Virus record (IMG/VR): IMGVR_UViG_3300021364_000117
Location: 1-30,289 of that record
DNA from: a virus
Length of the DNA: 30,289 nucleotides
Strand: one strand, 5' to 3'
In this document: in pieces, positions 21,789 through 30,289 of the stretch
Position numbering within the stretch: the first letter of the stretch is position 1
Layout: the number at the start of each line of letters is the position of its first letter
Program-made: the position numbers and the translations under genes
Notes under the pieces: model-generated
Databases searched by the model: none
The model's input: the letters and a program-made list of their open reading frames with translations, nothing else
What the model was told of the DNA's origin: nothing

Positions 21789-24700
21789 TTATTGCGTTAT
21801 TTTTATCATAGGTCTTATAATATAGGAGTATCCTTGACTCTTATTATATATCAATCTAAAGTTAATAGGCCTTTGAGCATGTTGATTAACAGTGTAATTT
21901 ATGTCTAGCTTAAATCCTCCGTTATCTATAAGATCTAATGATTCAACTGGATTAACAGAAGTAGATTCGCTTTGTGTTCTTCTAGTGTATATCTCTATTT
22001 CATCTACCGAAAATAGATTAACTAAGTTTGTGTTAACGTATGACCTAACATCGTCTGTTAAATCGGTTTTATCCTGGAATGAAGATGCTGCGTCAACATA
22101 TTTTTGAATTTCACCGGCGACACCAGACACTGAAAGAACGTCAGAGATTAAATCAGTCATGTAAAAATCTACATATACTTTTTCAGAATCTTCTGCAAAT
22201 ACTACATTGGCTTCATGAGAATTATTCTTTAGTATTAAATCTAAGTTTTCAAACGTACCAGCGTTTTGAGTAGTAAACGAAGTTAAAGTGTATGATTCCT
22301 TAAGTTTCATTACAGTAGAAGATAAGTAAGATCTAGATTCCTTAGTAGAGAAAGTTCCAGGAGAAGAAGAAGATTCTCCTCCAGCTAAAGCAGTTCTATA
22401 ATAGTCATCTTCCCAAGAAGACCTAAATACATTAACATCTCTTTTATCTATGGCTATTTCTCCAATAAGAGGGTAAACGGGTGAAGCTTCTCCACTTTCG
22501 CTTAGTTTCGTAACACCAGTTGAATTGTCTTCATTTACTTTATGATAAAAATGATTCTTTATCATTCCCCAATCTGTGTCATGTCGCCCATCATCAGAGA
22601 TGAATCCAAGATTAAACGCAACGTTAGCACGATTATATTTAATATAGTAAGACTCGGCTTTATGTACCCTTCTTGGACCCAAAGATTTAATCTCATCTAT
22701 TTGAGAAGAAGGATGTCTATAGAAAGTATCTTTAAAGTTTCTCTCTTCTAAGAACGAGTTTTTAGCATAGTTTCTATTAACTTTGAAATGAGAATAAATG
22801 TCAGTAAAAGTTACTACTGGTTTTAAGTCACATGTGTATTTGCCAGAATGTCTAATTAAGAAAGGATAATATGCATTTCTAGTTTGTAATTCGTAGCCTA
22901 TCGTACCATTAAATAAAGAGTAGCTCTTAGGCTTGTTATTATCAGGTTCAGCTATTAAGTTAGATGCTCTTACTATTTCTTTACCATCATCTATTGATAT
23001 AACAAATCTATTAGATTGAACTTCTCCGTCTTTAGTAATTGTAGTATATTTTATAGATGGGTCGTTTTCGTTAACTAAATTAAATATATTGCTGATCGAT
23101 AGGTTATCCAATAACAAACTATGATTGTTTATACCTCCTCCAACATATGTATATTCTGCAAATTCTTGTAATGAAAGAGGTAAATAAACAGGATCTATTG
23201 TATCTCCATTTTGATCAAACGGTAAACCTTGAATAATTAGTTGAGAATCTGAGACAACACTAACTATCTCTAATTGATATATTAGAGGATTTCCTTGGTC
23301 GTCTAAAGTTTGGTAATCTATACTAAGTATACCATATGTGTTATCAGAATTAGGAGATATTTGTGTTAAGAAATTAGGTTCTGAACCATCAAAGTGTGTT
23401 ATGCCATTAACAATATATGGCCCAGGAGAATTAAAGTCAATATCGCTTAAGTCTAAAGCTCCAGATATTCTAACGTTATCAACTGTATATTCACCATCTT
23501 CTTGTAAATTCAATTGATTTGAAAGAAGATATGATAGTTTTCTATTTAATGTGTTTCCTACATAGTCTTCGTCTAAGTTAACAGTTATGTAGAAAATAAT
23601 AAATTTAAACGCATCGTTTTTGATAATTTCATAGTCTATTGAATTTCTACTTTGACCCGTTTTGTAATCAACTACTGTAGAAAACTTATAATCATTAAAG
23701 GTTCCATCTTTTAAGAATTCTGAAGGCTTTATCTTATCAAACTCTTTTCTATTCTTAAATTCAAACTTAAGTCCTTTGAATATAGTAGATGCAAAAGATC
23801 TATCGTTTCCACCTCGACCTATAGAATATTTAATATTTCTATTAGTTTTTACAAATGCTTCAAACTTGTTAAAGTCTTGATTAGATACTGAAATATTACC
23901 TCCAACAGATGAGTCATATTCAAATGTAAAAAATCCATAGGTATTAGGTGTATATATGCCAAACTCTATGCCTCCTATATTTTCTTGCTGATACATACCA
24001 ACTGAGTTTTCTATTACAAATAAGCTAGGATCGACATTACTTAAATCAAAGTAGTATGTGTTATTTGCAACCATATTTAGTGTTGTGCCAGCCTCTCCGT
24101 TTATGTAAACTATGTAACCTCCATTAGAATTTACTGAAGTCGTAACAACATAATTCTGTTGTTCATCTGGGTCAACAACTACATCAAATCCATCACTTAC
24201 CATAAAGTTGGTAAAGTAATCTTGTTCAGTGGACTTGAACATATCTTTAGTTAGTTCAAATCCTGAAATGTAGTTAATATAGCTAAATGTATCGTTTAAC
24301 ATATAATGTTTTAGATATTCTGGCTTGTTAACTATGTAAAACCATTCATGTGTAAATGCCTTTGGATCTTTTCCCTTTACTGTAATATCTGGAGAGAAGT
24401 TGGTTCTGCCAAAGGCTTCATTTACATTCAAATAGTAAGGATTATCTCTAACCGTTTTAACGTCCTTTAAAACCCATTTGTTAATATTAGGAACTACTCT
24501 AGATTCAACTGCAAATTCTTTTAGTCCATTTTCTTGCAATCTATCATATTCAGAATCTATCTTAAAGGAAGTTTGATCTTCTGGATTTTCAGGATATAAA
24601 ACAGGATTTAAGCCTGCAAAGAAGAGTTCAGGATCTTTTAGATAATCAGGATCTATTATACCCTCAAGTGCATTAATTTCTTGTCCAGCTTCTGCATTAA

Positions 24701-27700
24701 AAACGGCTTCGTTAGCAGGTACGTAATTGGTATTTTGATATGTTTCATATTTAAGCTCTTTAAGATCTGAATTAGAAGTATCGTAAAAATCAAAATTCAT
24801 ATCATAGATGTCGTAGGCTGAAAATAAACCTATTTCAGCTTCAAACTCTCTAAACACCTTAAACTCTCCGCTGCCCAAGTCATGTCTATTTTTTAATATA
24901 ACTTTACTGTAGTTAGACGTAACGTCTTCAAGATTTTCTACTATGTCTATGACTCTATTATACCCTGCGGTTGTTTTACTATCTATGTAATCTCCTATAC
25001 CTAAACCTCCTATTGAATCGTTAGATATGAGTACTGAACGGCCATCAGAATGACCACCTATTAAATAATACGACTTCCAATCATCTAAAACAATTTGTGC
25101 TATTTTCAAGTCGTTAGTCTCATCTTCGTTTGAAGATGATATAAAATCAATAACATTAGACTTGTTTACTAAGATAGCATGTTGATACCTAGCGTAACCT
25201 ATGTTTCTATCTGAATAAACATATATGTCATTGTTGTTAACAAAGGCAATCATACTGTCTTGCTTAGATATAGCCCCTGATAGTGCTACAACTACGTCTT
25301 TGATACTACCTTGATTAGAGAATTCTCTTTCTGTGCATCTACCTTTATCAATTGCCGAGTTTGCGGTAATTAAGTTTTCAAGTAAAATAGCACTAGTATA
25401 GTTTTTTTCAACCTTAACAACTTGAGCAGGGTTAGATGAAGAAACTTCTAAATTAATATCGTTAAAATAAGAATTAAATTCTTTTACAAATATTGTGTCG
25501 CCTTCTCTTTCTACTAGTAACCCAGATATAGATAGCTGATTTTCTAAATTGTCAATAGCCTCTTCTTTAGTAGCTCCCGAGTTTATCTGCATTGTAGATC
25601 CAGGATATGAAGTTGTTATAGTCATAGTGGATCCTGGAACATGACTAATTAGACGTATGCAATACGATTGTTTTTTATTTTCTATAACCGATATAGAATC
25701 ACCGTTAAATGGTATATCAGTAATTGATAATTTAACAAAATCATATCCTACGCCTTTGTTTTCTTCTAATTCTACAGTGGTTAAAGTATCTTTAATTCCC
25801 GTAAATCTATTAATATCGTCTCCGTTATCATCAACCTTTAACGTATAGTTTTCAGCACTCCACTCGCTTCCGTTTTTGATGTTATGGTAGTGTGTATCAC
25901 ATTTCACATAGCCTAATACTGGAATATCTCTCATCATTTGACTAGATGGTATAGCAAATGTATCACCGTCAAATGAAGAATTAGGATAATTATCATAGTA
26001 CATAAAGGACGTCAAATCCTTAAACTTAATTAAGCCTGAATTAACTCTTTGAATCTTACCTTTACCTGAAGGTATTTCATCTACGAATAGTCCAAAATAA
26101 CGACTAACTGAATATTCACTAGCCTCTTCGTCATCGAACATAAATTCTAAGTTTAGAATATTAGAAGATACTATTCTATTTCTTTTAAACCCATCGGTGA
26201 TAAAGTCATTTGCTTCAATCAAAGGCTTATCAGTAGCTACAAAGTCTTTGTAAATAAATTCACCTTTACTTGAAAAGCCTCCTTTTACCAAATCTATTCC
26301 CTTAAAGAATGTTTGCTCATTCTTCTCAAAAGAAACAGTTAGCTGACTATCTTGGAAAAACTCATTGTAAACGTGTTTTCTAATATATTGACCTAATTTA
26401 GAAGACTCAGTTAGATCAAATGTTTTAACTATGGTGGCATTAGCTAATATAGACTTGATTCTATCTTGTTTATCAGGACCTAAATCGTTGTAATTTACAT
26501 TTGGTTTAGGAGAATTAACTCTGTAAATAACGAATGTTTTAGGTATATTTGTGTCTATTTGGATAGGAGCAAATATTCTAAAGTTCTCGTCGTACAGCTT
26601 AGAATTGTTAAACCTAGTACCATATTGATAATCTTCTTCGAATTGTAAATCATATGATTCTAAGACAGAAAGATCAGAAGCTCTCCTTTTGGTCTCATAG
26701 ACCATATCATACGGAGTCTTATTATCATTAAAGAATCTAGAAACATCATATGAATAATCACCTTCTGGGCTTACTCCATATCTTTTGTAACGAGAATCCG
26801 AAAGATCTTTGTTTGCGTTTATTGATTCTAAGTATATTTCTCCTCTCGAATCAGTAACAAGCTTAATATTTCCAGTTAGCCTAGGATTAGTTCTAAGAAG
26901 AGGCTTAGAGTTATTATGTAAGTCATAGTTTTGCTCTAGTCCAAATCTAGGTCCAACCTCTTCAGTTTCACTACCGTCATTAAACTCTGGTAAAATATAA
27001 AAAGTACCTGGACTGTTAATTGTGTTAAGACAATCGTCGCATCCTCCCTCATAATAGTATACTGTACCTTGGCTAGTTATACCTATTGTACTTGGACTGA
27101 CAAACTGAACATCCCCCTGGAAGTACCCAAGTTGAGAAGACATTAGCTCTTCGGCTTGTGCAGGAGATGATGCAAATATTCTACCTACATATTTTTTACA
27201 ACCATAATTTAAATCAGTGGATGCATAACTATAGAAAGAAGAGTTTAAACCGATGTCATCAGTAAACTCAGACATATAACTTACGTCATTTCCTGATAAG
27301 TTAGTATGCTCTCCGAATATTAAGTAGTGAGTATATTGACCGTTAACGGGGATGCATGAACTAAAAACATAAAATGCTAGTAAGTAATCTGGACCTCCTA
27401 CTTCAGTTAGTGTATTATCGTTTAATGTGTCAAAATAATTAGGAACGGGCTCTAAATTACACTGAATAGACCCAGTTATATAAGCTGATGATTCTATTTG
27501 ATTAGAATTTAATCCTATCCAATGGCCGCTAATTCCATCCGAGTTTGCAACCCATTTATAATAATAACCAGTGTCATCTGAATATGCGCCCGTAACTAAA
27601 GTTTCATCACCTTGTAAAGTAGTCCTAAGCTTTATGTTATATTTTGCTATTTGATCTAATGTGAGGTCAGGAAGATCGGCATGTAAATTATAGTATAGCG

Positions 27701-29597
27701 TAGAACTTGAATATAGCGGAGGTGAAAGTAATCCCTTTTGTCTATAACAAAATTCATCAGAAAAATCATATTCAGGGAAAAGGAAGTTCCAAAGAACATT
27801 TGTTGTTATCAAGCCTGTAATTTGTCTAAGAGTGCCTTGACAAACAAAAGGAGAATTATAATTTTCTGAAATGTTTATTTGATTTCTACCAAACCATCCA
27901 TTAGAAGTATCGATCTCTGCCTGCTTGTTGAAACGATAACAAAATCCAATCTCTTGATTAAAGAAACCATTTAACAGTAATTCTTCTGTTCCATAGTAAG
28001 CACCATATTCTGTAGTAAACTCATACAGCGGTATTTGATTTAACAAAATTTCATCAAAAGTTAAATCATCTGTTCCAAATGGATTTAAATAAGCACACGT
28101 TACTGTATGTTGAGCTTGATTGGCTAAATTAACATTACAAAAGTCACTTTGAGATTCACTATAAATTAAATCTATTGTCTTAACCTGAAGTAAGTTTATA
28201 TTTTCAACTCCACAAAAACAAGGAGGAGCCCCTGGAGGAAAATAAGGATTACTTGGTTGATAATTAGGATCTACTAACGCATATTCACTAAATTGACCCA
28301 TCAATAGACCGAATGTGTAAAATCCGGGTACACTATATCCATCAAAGGAACTAGAGGTATTTGGATCAGAAGTTAAGTATACATAGTATCTGTTTTCGTC
28401 TAGCCCATAAGAGCCGTCAGGTGCATTAATTAACTGCCAATACTCTGGTAAAACACCTTCTGGTAAAATATTAGGTGTAATATAAATAGGCTCCTGAGCT
28501 AACATAAGCTCCTCCATAGAATTATATTCTACGTTGTTGTTAGTATAAAAAATTCTAAGGTCATTGCCATTTGCACAAAATAGATTAGAATTGGGATCTG
28601 TTCCTGCAAATATATCTTCAAATACCGTAATATCCTCTGTAACGACCGCTATTGAGTTAGCGTACTTAACTGTAAATTCTCTGACCGTTTCATCTGGAGC
28701 TACAACTTGAGTACATAATGATTCTTCCCAGTTTACAGTATAATCATTTATCAAGCCAGACGCTTCGTAAATAGTTACATCATTGGAGGTACTGGGAAAT
28801 CCTTGATTAGCAAAGTAGCCAAATTCTAGTATATCACCATTCGAATCCATTAAAGGAATACCGGCTGCTGCTATCTGGGCTAACGTTGCTCCAGCCGGGA
28901 CATCTTCGGTTGGAAAATAACTTACACCGCTAAGCGGTATAGAGAGTTGAGAAAAGTTACATGGAGAATCTCCTTGTCCTGTAATAACTTTACGATAAAC
29001 TTGTCCGGGAGTACCAGTAAATTCTACCAATACTGGATTTACCGGACTAACTAATTTGGTTTGTAAATTATCAGAAGTTTGACCTCCTGGAAGAGTTAAC
29101 GTGTATGTTTCCCAAATATAATCAGGGTTATGTAGTATTACACCTACTGGAGGGTCGTAACTATAAACAACAGCATCTTCATTATCGGCTGGATCAAAAT
29201 TGGTTACTGGAAATGGAGTTGCACTATATTTACCAGGAGCTGCTTCATTTTGAAATTGATTATCGAAGTAAAGTTTTACACCTAATGGCGCTATTTGACC
29301 TATACTCCATCTAGGGTTTTGGCATCCGGCTCCGCCTACAAACAATTCAGCATCAGCGGGCGGAGGTAAATCTAAAACACCATCAGGATGTTGAGAATGT
29401 GCAAGAATAGTGCTATAAACCGTACTGCAGCTTACAGATCCAACTGGATCATCAGAAACCACTCTATAGAAATAAGTTATTGGACCAACAGATGTAGGAA
29501 GTTGATCCGCATCACCCTGTGCTAAAGTTAAACCGTCATGTGGCTTATAGTAAAGCTCTATACTTTTCGTATGAAGCGGTGGTAGTTGTTCGGCCAT
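21789..29597 (-). CDS. Giant virion structural protein, 2602 aa
   Basis: A very large beta-rich protein placed between a structural gene and the fibre. The first 700 residues carry about five degenerate repeats of 120-150 residues, each with a core like DLTLDQIAKYNIKL (at about 97, 237, 359, 511 and 644). Cys residues are frequent up to about 860 (CDDC at 853-856) and rare after it. From 900 onward come YDVSRFFNDNKTPYDMVYET and RIFAPIQIDTNIPKTFVIYR, then long structural stretches, and at 1832-1906 the domain shared with the 695-residue protein. No peptidase or lysozyme motif is recognisable. Size and location suit a baseplate, tail-tip or adhesin component. The start is ATG at 29597 behind an A/T-rich leader with no Shine-Dalgarno. 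Confidence 0.85.
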   Translation of the reverse strand: MAEQLPPLHTKSIELYYKPHDGLTLAQGDADQLPTSVGPITYFYRVVSDDPVGSVSCSTVYSTILAHSQHPDGVLDLPPPADAELFVGGAGCQNPRWSIGQIAPLGVKLYFDNQFQNEAAPGKYSATPFPVTNFDPADNEDAVVYSYDPPVGVILHNPDYIWETYTLTLPGGQTSDNLQTKLVSPVNPVLVEFTGTPGQVYRKVITGQGDSPCNFSQLSIPLSGVSYFPTEDVPAGATLAQIAAAGIPLMDSNGDILEFGYFANQGFPSTSNDVTIYEASGLINDYTVNWEESLCTQVVAPDETVREFTVKYANSIAVVTEDITVFEDIFAGTDPNSNLFCANGNDLRIFYTNNNVEYNSMEELMLAQEPIYITPNILPEGVLPEYWQLINAPDGSYGLDENRYYVYLTSDPNTSSSFDGYSVPGFYTFGLLMGQFSEYALVDPNYQPSNPYFPPGAPPCFCGVENINLLQVKTIDLIYSESQSDFCNVNLANQAQHTVTCAYLNPFGTDDLTFDEILLNQIPLYEFTTEYGAYYGTEELLLNGFFNQEIGFCYRFNKQAEIDTSNGWFGRNQINISENYNSPFVCQGTLRQITGLITTNVLWNFLFPEYDFSDEFCYRQKGLLSPPLYSSSTLYYNLHADLPDLTLDQIAKYNIKLRTTLQGDETLVTGAYSDDTGYYYKWVANSDGISGHWIGLNSNQIESSAYITGSIQCNLEPVPNYFDTLNDNTLTEVGGPDYLLAFYVFSSCIPVNGQYTHYLIFGEHTNLSGNDVSYMSEFTDDIGLNSSFYSYASTDLNYGCKKYVGRIFASSPAQAEELMSSQLGYFQGDVQFVSPSTIGITSQGTVYYYEGGCDDCLNTINSPGTFYILPEFNDGSETEEVGPRFGLEQNYDLHNNSKPLLRTNPRLTGNIKLVTDSRGEIYLESINANKDLSDSRYKRYGVSPEGDYSYDVSRFFNDNKTPYDMVYETKRRASDLSVLESYDLQFEEDYQYGTRFNNSKLYDENFRIFAPIQIDTNIPKTFVIYRVNSPKPNVNYNDLGPDKQDRIKSILANATIVKTFDLTESSKLGQYIRKHVYNEFFQDSQLTVSFEKNEQTFFKGIDLVKGGFSSKGEFIYKDFVATDKPLIEANDFITDGFKRNRIVSSNILNLEFMFDDEEASEYSVSRYFGLFVDEIPSGKGKIQRVNSGLIKFKDLTSFMYYDNYPNSSFDGDTFAIPSSQMMRDIPVLGYVKCDTHYHNIKNGSEWSAENYTLKVDDNGDDINRFTGIKDTLTTVELEENKGVGYDFVKLSITDIPFNGDSISVIENKKQSYCIRLISHVPGSTMTITTSYPGSTMQINSGATKEEAIDNLENQLSISGLLVEREGDTIFVKEFNSYFNDINLEVSSSNPAQVVKVEKNYTSAILLENLITANSAIDKGRCTEREFSNQGSIKDVVVALSGAISKQDSMIAFVNNNDIYVYSDRNIGYARYQHAILVNKSNVIDFISSSNEDETNDLKIAQIVLDDWKSYYLIGGHSDGRSVLISNDSIGGLGIGDYIDSKTTAGYNRVIDIVENLEDVTSNYSKVILKNRHDLGSGEFKVFREFEAEIGLFSAYDIYDMNFDFYDTSNSDLKELKYETYQNTNYVPANEAVFNAEAGQEINALEGIIDPDYLKDPELFFAGLNPVLYPENPEDQTSFKIDSEYDRLQENGLKEFAVESRVVPNINKWVLKDVKTVRDNPYYLNVNEAFGRTNFSPDITVKGKDPKAFTHEWFYIVNKPEYLKHYMLNDTFSYINYISGFELTKDMFKSTEQDYFTNFMVSDGFDVVVDPDEQQNYVVTTSVNSNGGYIVYINGEAGTTLNMVANNTYYFDLSNVDPSLFVIENSVGMYQQENIGGIEFGIYTPNTYGFFTFEYDSSVGGNISVSNQDFNKFEAFVKTNRNIKYSIGRGGNDRSFASTIFKGLKFEFKNRKEFDKIKPSEFLKDGTFNDYKFSTVVDYKTGQSRNSIDYEIIKNDAFKFIIFYITVNLDEDYVGNTLNRKLSYLLSNQLNLQEDGEYTVDNVRISGALDLSDIDFNSPGPYIVNGITHFDGSEPNFLTQISPNSDNTYGILSIDYQTLDDQGNPLIYQLEIVSVVSDSQLIIQGLPFDQNGDTIDPVYLPLSLQEFAEYTYVGGGINNHSLLLDNLSISNIFNLVNENDPSIKYTTITKDGEVQSNRFVISIDDGKEIVRASNLIAEPDNNKPKSYSLFNGTIGYELQTRNAYYPFLIRHSGKYTCDLKPVVTFTDIYSHFKVNRNYAKNSFLEERNFKDTFYRHPSSQIDEIKSLGPRRVHKAESYYIKYNRANVAFNLGFISDDGRHDTDWGMIKNHFYHKVNEDNSTGVTKLSESGEASPVYPLIGEIAIDKRDVNVFRSSWEDDYYRTALAGGESSSSPGTFSTKESRSYLSSTVMKLKESYTLTSFTTQNAGTFENLDLILKNNSHEANVVFAEDSEKVYVDFYMTDLISDVLSVSGVAGEIQKYVDAASSFQDKTDLTDDVRSYVNTNLVNLFSVDEIEIYTRRTQSESTSVNPVESLDLIDNGGFKLDINYTVNQHAQRPINFRLIYNKSQGYSYIIRPMIKITQ
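23880..24104 (-). repeat. Domain shared with the 695-residue protein, copy in the giant protein
   Basis: Encodes residues about 1832-1906, including AGTTLNMVANNTYYFDLSNV, DPSLFVIENSVGMYQQENIG and SVGGNISV. It matches 18484-18684 and resembles short beta-sandwich (cupredoxin-like) modules. Confidence 0.7.
27498..29597 (-). repeat. Array of about five degenerate protein repeats
   Basis: Residues 1-700 of the giant protein. The recurring core is (T/S)-(L/I/M)-x-(Q/E)-(I/L)-x(4-5)-(I/V/P)-x-(L/I): WSIGQIAPLGVKLYF, ATLAQIAAAGIPLMD, SMEELMLAQEPIYI, LTFDEILLNQIPLYE and LTLDQIAKYNIKLRT, 122-152 residues apart. Flanking segments often hold a Cys and an aromatic Y-x-Y or GYYYKW strand. Confidence 0.55.
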
Positions 29598-29632
29598 TTT
29601 AAAAAAATAGATTCTTTTAATATACTAATCTC

Positions 29633-29646
29633 CTAGTATATATCTA
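29633..29646 (-). promoter_or_regulatory. Weak promoter-like site before the giant gene
   Basis: In the 55-base gap between the partial structural gene and the giant gene the minus strand reads AGATATATACTAGG, similar to the TATATA boxes elsewhere, about 36 bases before the ATG at 29597. There is no exact octamer and no hairpin in the gap. Confidence 0.25.
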
Positions 29647-29652
29647 CTCCCT

Positions 29653-30289
29653 TTATGCCGATAGAGTCGCAGCTTTTATAGAGTTTTGGTTAGAGCCTTG
29701 TGCTTTGTACTTTGAGAAAACCTCTAAGTCAAATGAGAATTGTTCTCCGTCAGAATCAAAGATGTCGAAACCTATTTTCTTAGAGTAAGTTACGTTGGTT
29801 ACAACTCTTGACATTATACCAGCTACTCTACCAGTATCACTTTCAGGGTTATTACCAGCATAGTCAGTCATTCTATATTGGAAGACAACATCTAAAGATA
29901 GCGAGTTATTATCTCCGTTTTCTATTCTAGTTTTACCAAATTTATTGTCTCCGTCTACTAATAAAGAAGTTGTGTTTATTGGGGCTAGGAATAGGAAAGA
30001 TCCACATGACTTACCTCCTAATAGGTATTGATCAGCTGCGTCAAACGACATCTTTATTGTTCTTTCTACATCCTCATCATATCTATAAGCCAATTGCTTT
30101 AAGCCATTAGTATCTGTTGATTTTAAAGTAGCCGTTTTGGGCATGCTATAAATCATATTTTGCACTAAGCTAGAAACTGCGATTTCTTCCTGAAGATCAG
30201 TTATTTCAGCTGTGCCTGCACTAAAATCAGGATTTATAGAATTAACATATCCTGAGAAAATATTAGCTATGTCAGGATGAGATTTATGT
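29653..30289 (-). CDS. Partial virion structural protein, N-terminus outside window
   Basis: The frame is open from the right edge to a stop at 29653 (about 211 codons). A GTG at 30165 could be read as a start, but the upstream codons encode protein-like sequence (HKSHPDIANIFSGYVNSINP, then GTAEITDLQEEIAVSSLV), so the gene very probably starts outside. Visible blocks include SFDAADQYLLGGKSCGSFLF, LSLDVVFQYRMTDYAG and FSFDLEVFSKYK, a beta-rich soluble protein. It precedes the giant structural gene, which suggests a tail or baseplate role; I do not recognise the family. Confidence 0.7.
   Translation of the reverse strand, partial: HKSHPDIANIFSGYVNSINPDFSAGTAEITDLQEEIAVSSLVQNMIYSMPKTATLKSTDTNGLKQLAYRYDEDVERTIKMSFDAADQYLLGGKSCGSFLFLAPINTTSLLVDGDNKFGKTRIENGDNNSLSLDVVFQYRMTDYAGNNPESDTGRVAGIMSRVVTNVTYSKKIGFDIFDSDGEQFSFDLEVFSKYKAQGSNQNSIKAATLSA

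Noticed and set aside
30163-30165. GTG at 30165 as the true start of the rightmost gene
   Set aside because: The frame stays open to the window edge and encodes credible protein upstream, so the start is probably outside.
1-30289. tRNA genes, CRISPR arrays, insertion sequences, integrase or attachment sites
   Set aside because: None seen on reading through the window. No space without genes exceeds about 100 bases, and no repeat-spacer pattern or transposase motif was found.

Overview
This window reads as a piece of a large, AT-rich, T4-like myovirus genome. The diagnostic set is a gp32-type single-strand DNA-binding protein, a gp61-type primase, UvsY and UvsW homologues, an exact T4-type late promoter octamer (TATAAATA), and very large virion proteins with a collagen-like fibre. 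Every supported gene lies on the minus strand and packing is tight: TAATG and ATGA overlaps are common, and no gap exceeds about 100 bases. I see no tRNA, integrase, transposase or CRISPR. Most starts lack a strong Shine-Dalgarno and have A-rich leaders instead. A lipobox plus coiled-coil protein ends in a segment that looks like an outer-membrane beta strand. Both traits fit a Bacteroidota (marine flavobacterial) host, but that is an inference.

Read in the direction of transcription (right to left), the layout is as follows. (1) 30289-16122: virion and tail module. It holds a partial structural protein, a 2602-residue giant protein, a collagen-like fibre, a spanin-like lipoprotein, a 695-residue structural protein sharing a domain with the giant, a tube/baseplate-like protein and a tiny Cys-rich membrane peptide. 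(2) 16111-15743: a small glycine-zipper protein starting with a capsid-targeting-like peptide. (3) 15759-10566: replication and recombination: a RuvC-like resolvase, gp32, primase, UvsY and UvsW, with three small or unknown genes among them. (4) 10541-2819: a second virion-like module of candidate internal proteins. It contains a duplicated-domain protein, a ligase-fold-like nucleotidyltransferase, a protein ending in an NMN-adenylyltransferase domain, and two mosaic proteins. (5) 2796-1: small accessory genes at higher GC, separated by two terminators that each abut a promoter, and ending in a partial GDSH/SGNH-like protein.

The most striking pattern is that several unrelated proteins begin with, or contain, a short peptide of the form (M)K-x-[FY]-x-x-[FY]-[LI]-[NA]-E. 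It resembles the T4 capsid-targeting sequence that the prohead protease cleaves after (I/L)xE. If it is a packaging tag, this phage may load a nucleotidyltransferase, an NAD-metabolism enzyme and a glycine-zipper peptide into its head and deliver them with the DNA. Other points of note are a gp32 lacking most zinc ligands, a triple repeat in the gp32 leader, two families of repeated promoter-like elements at fixed positions before genes, and a 22-codon ORF that exactly fills a gap.
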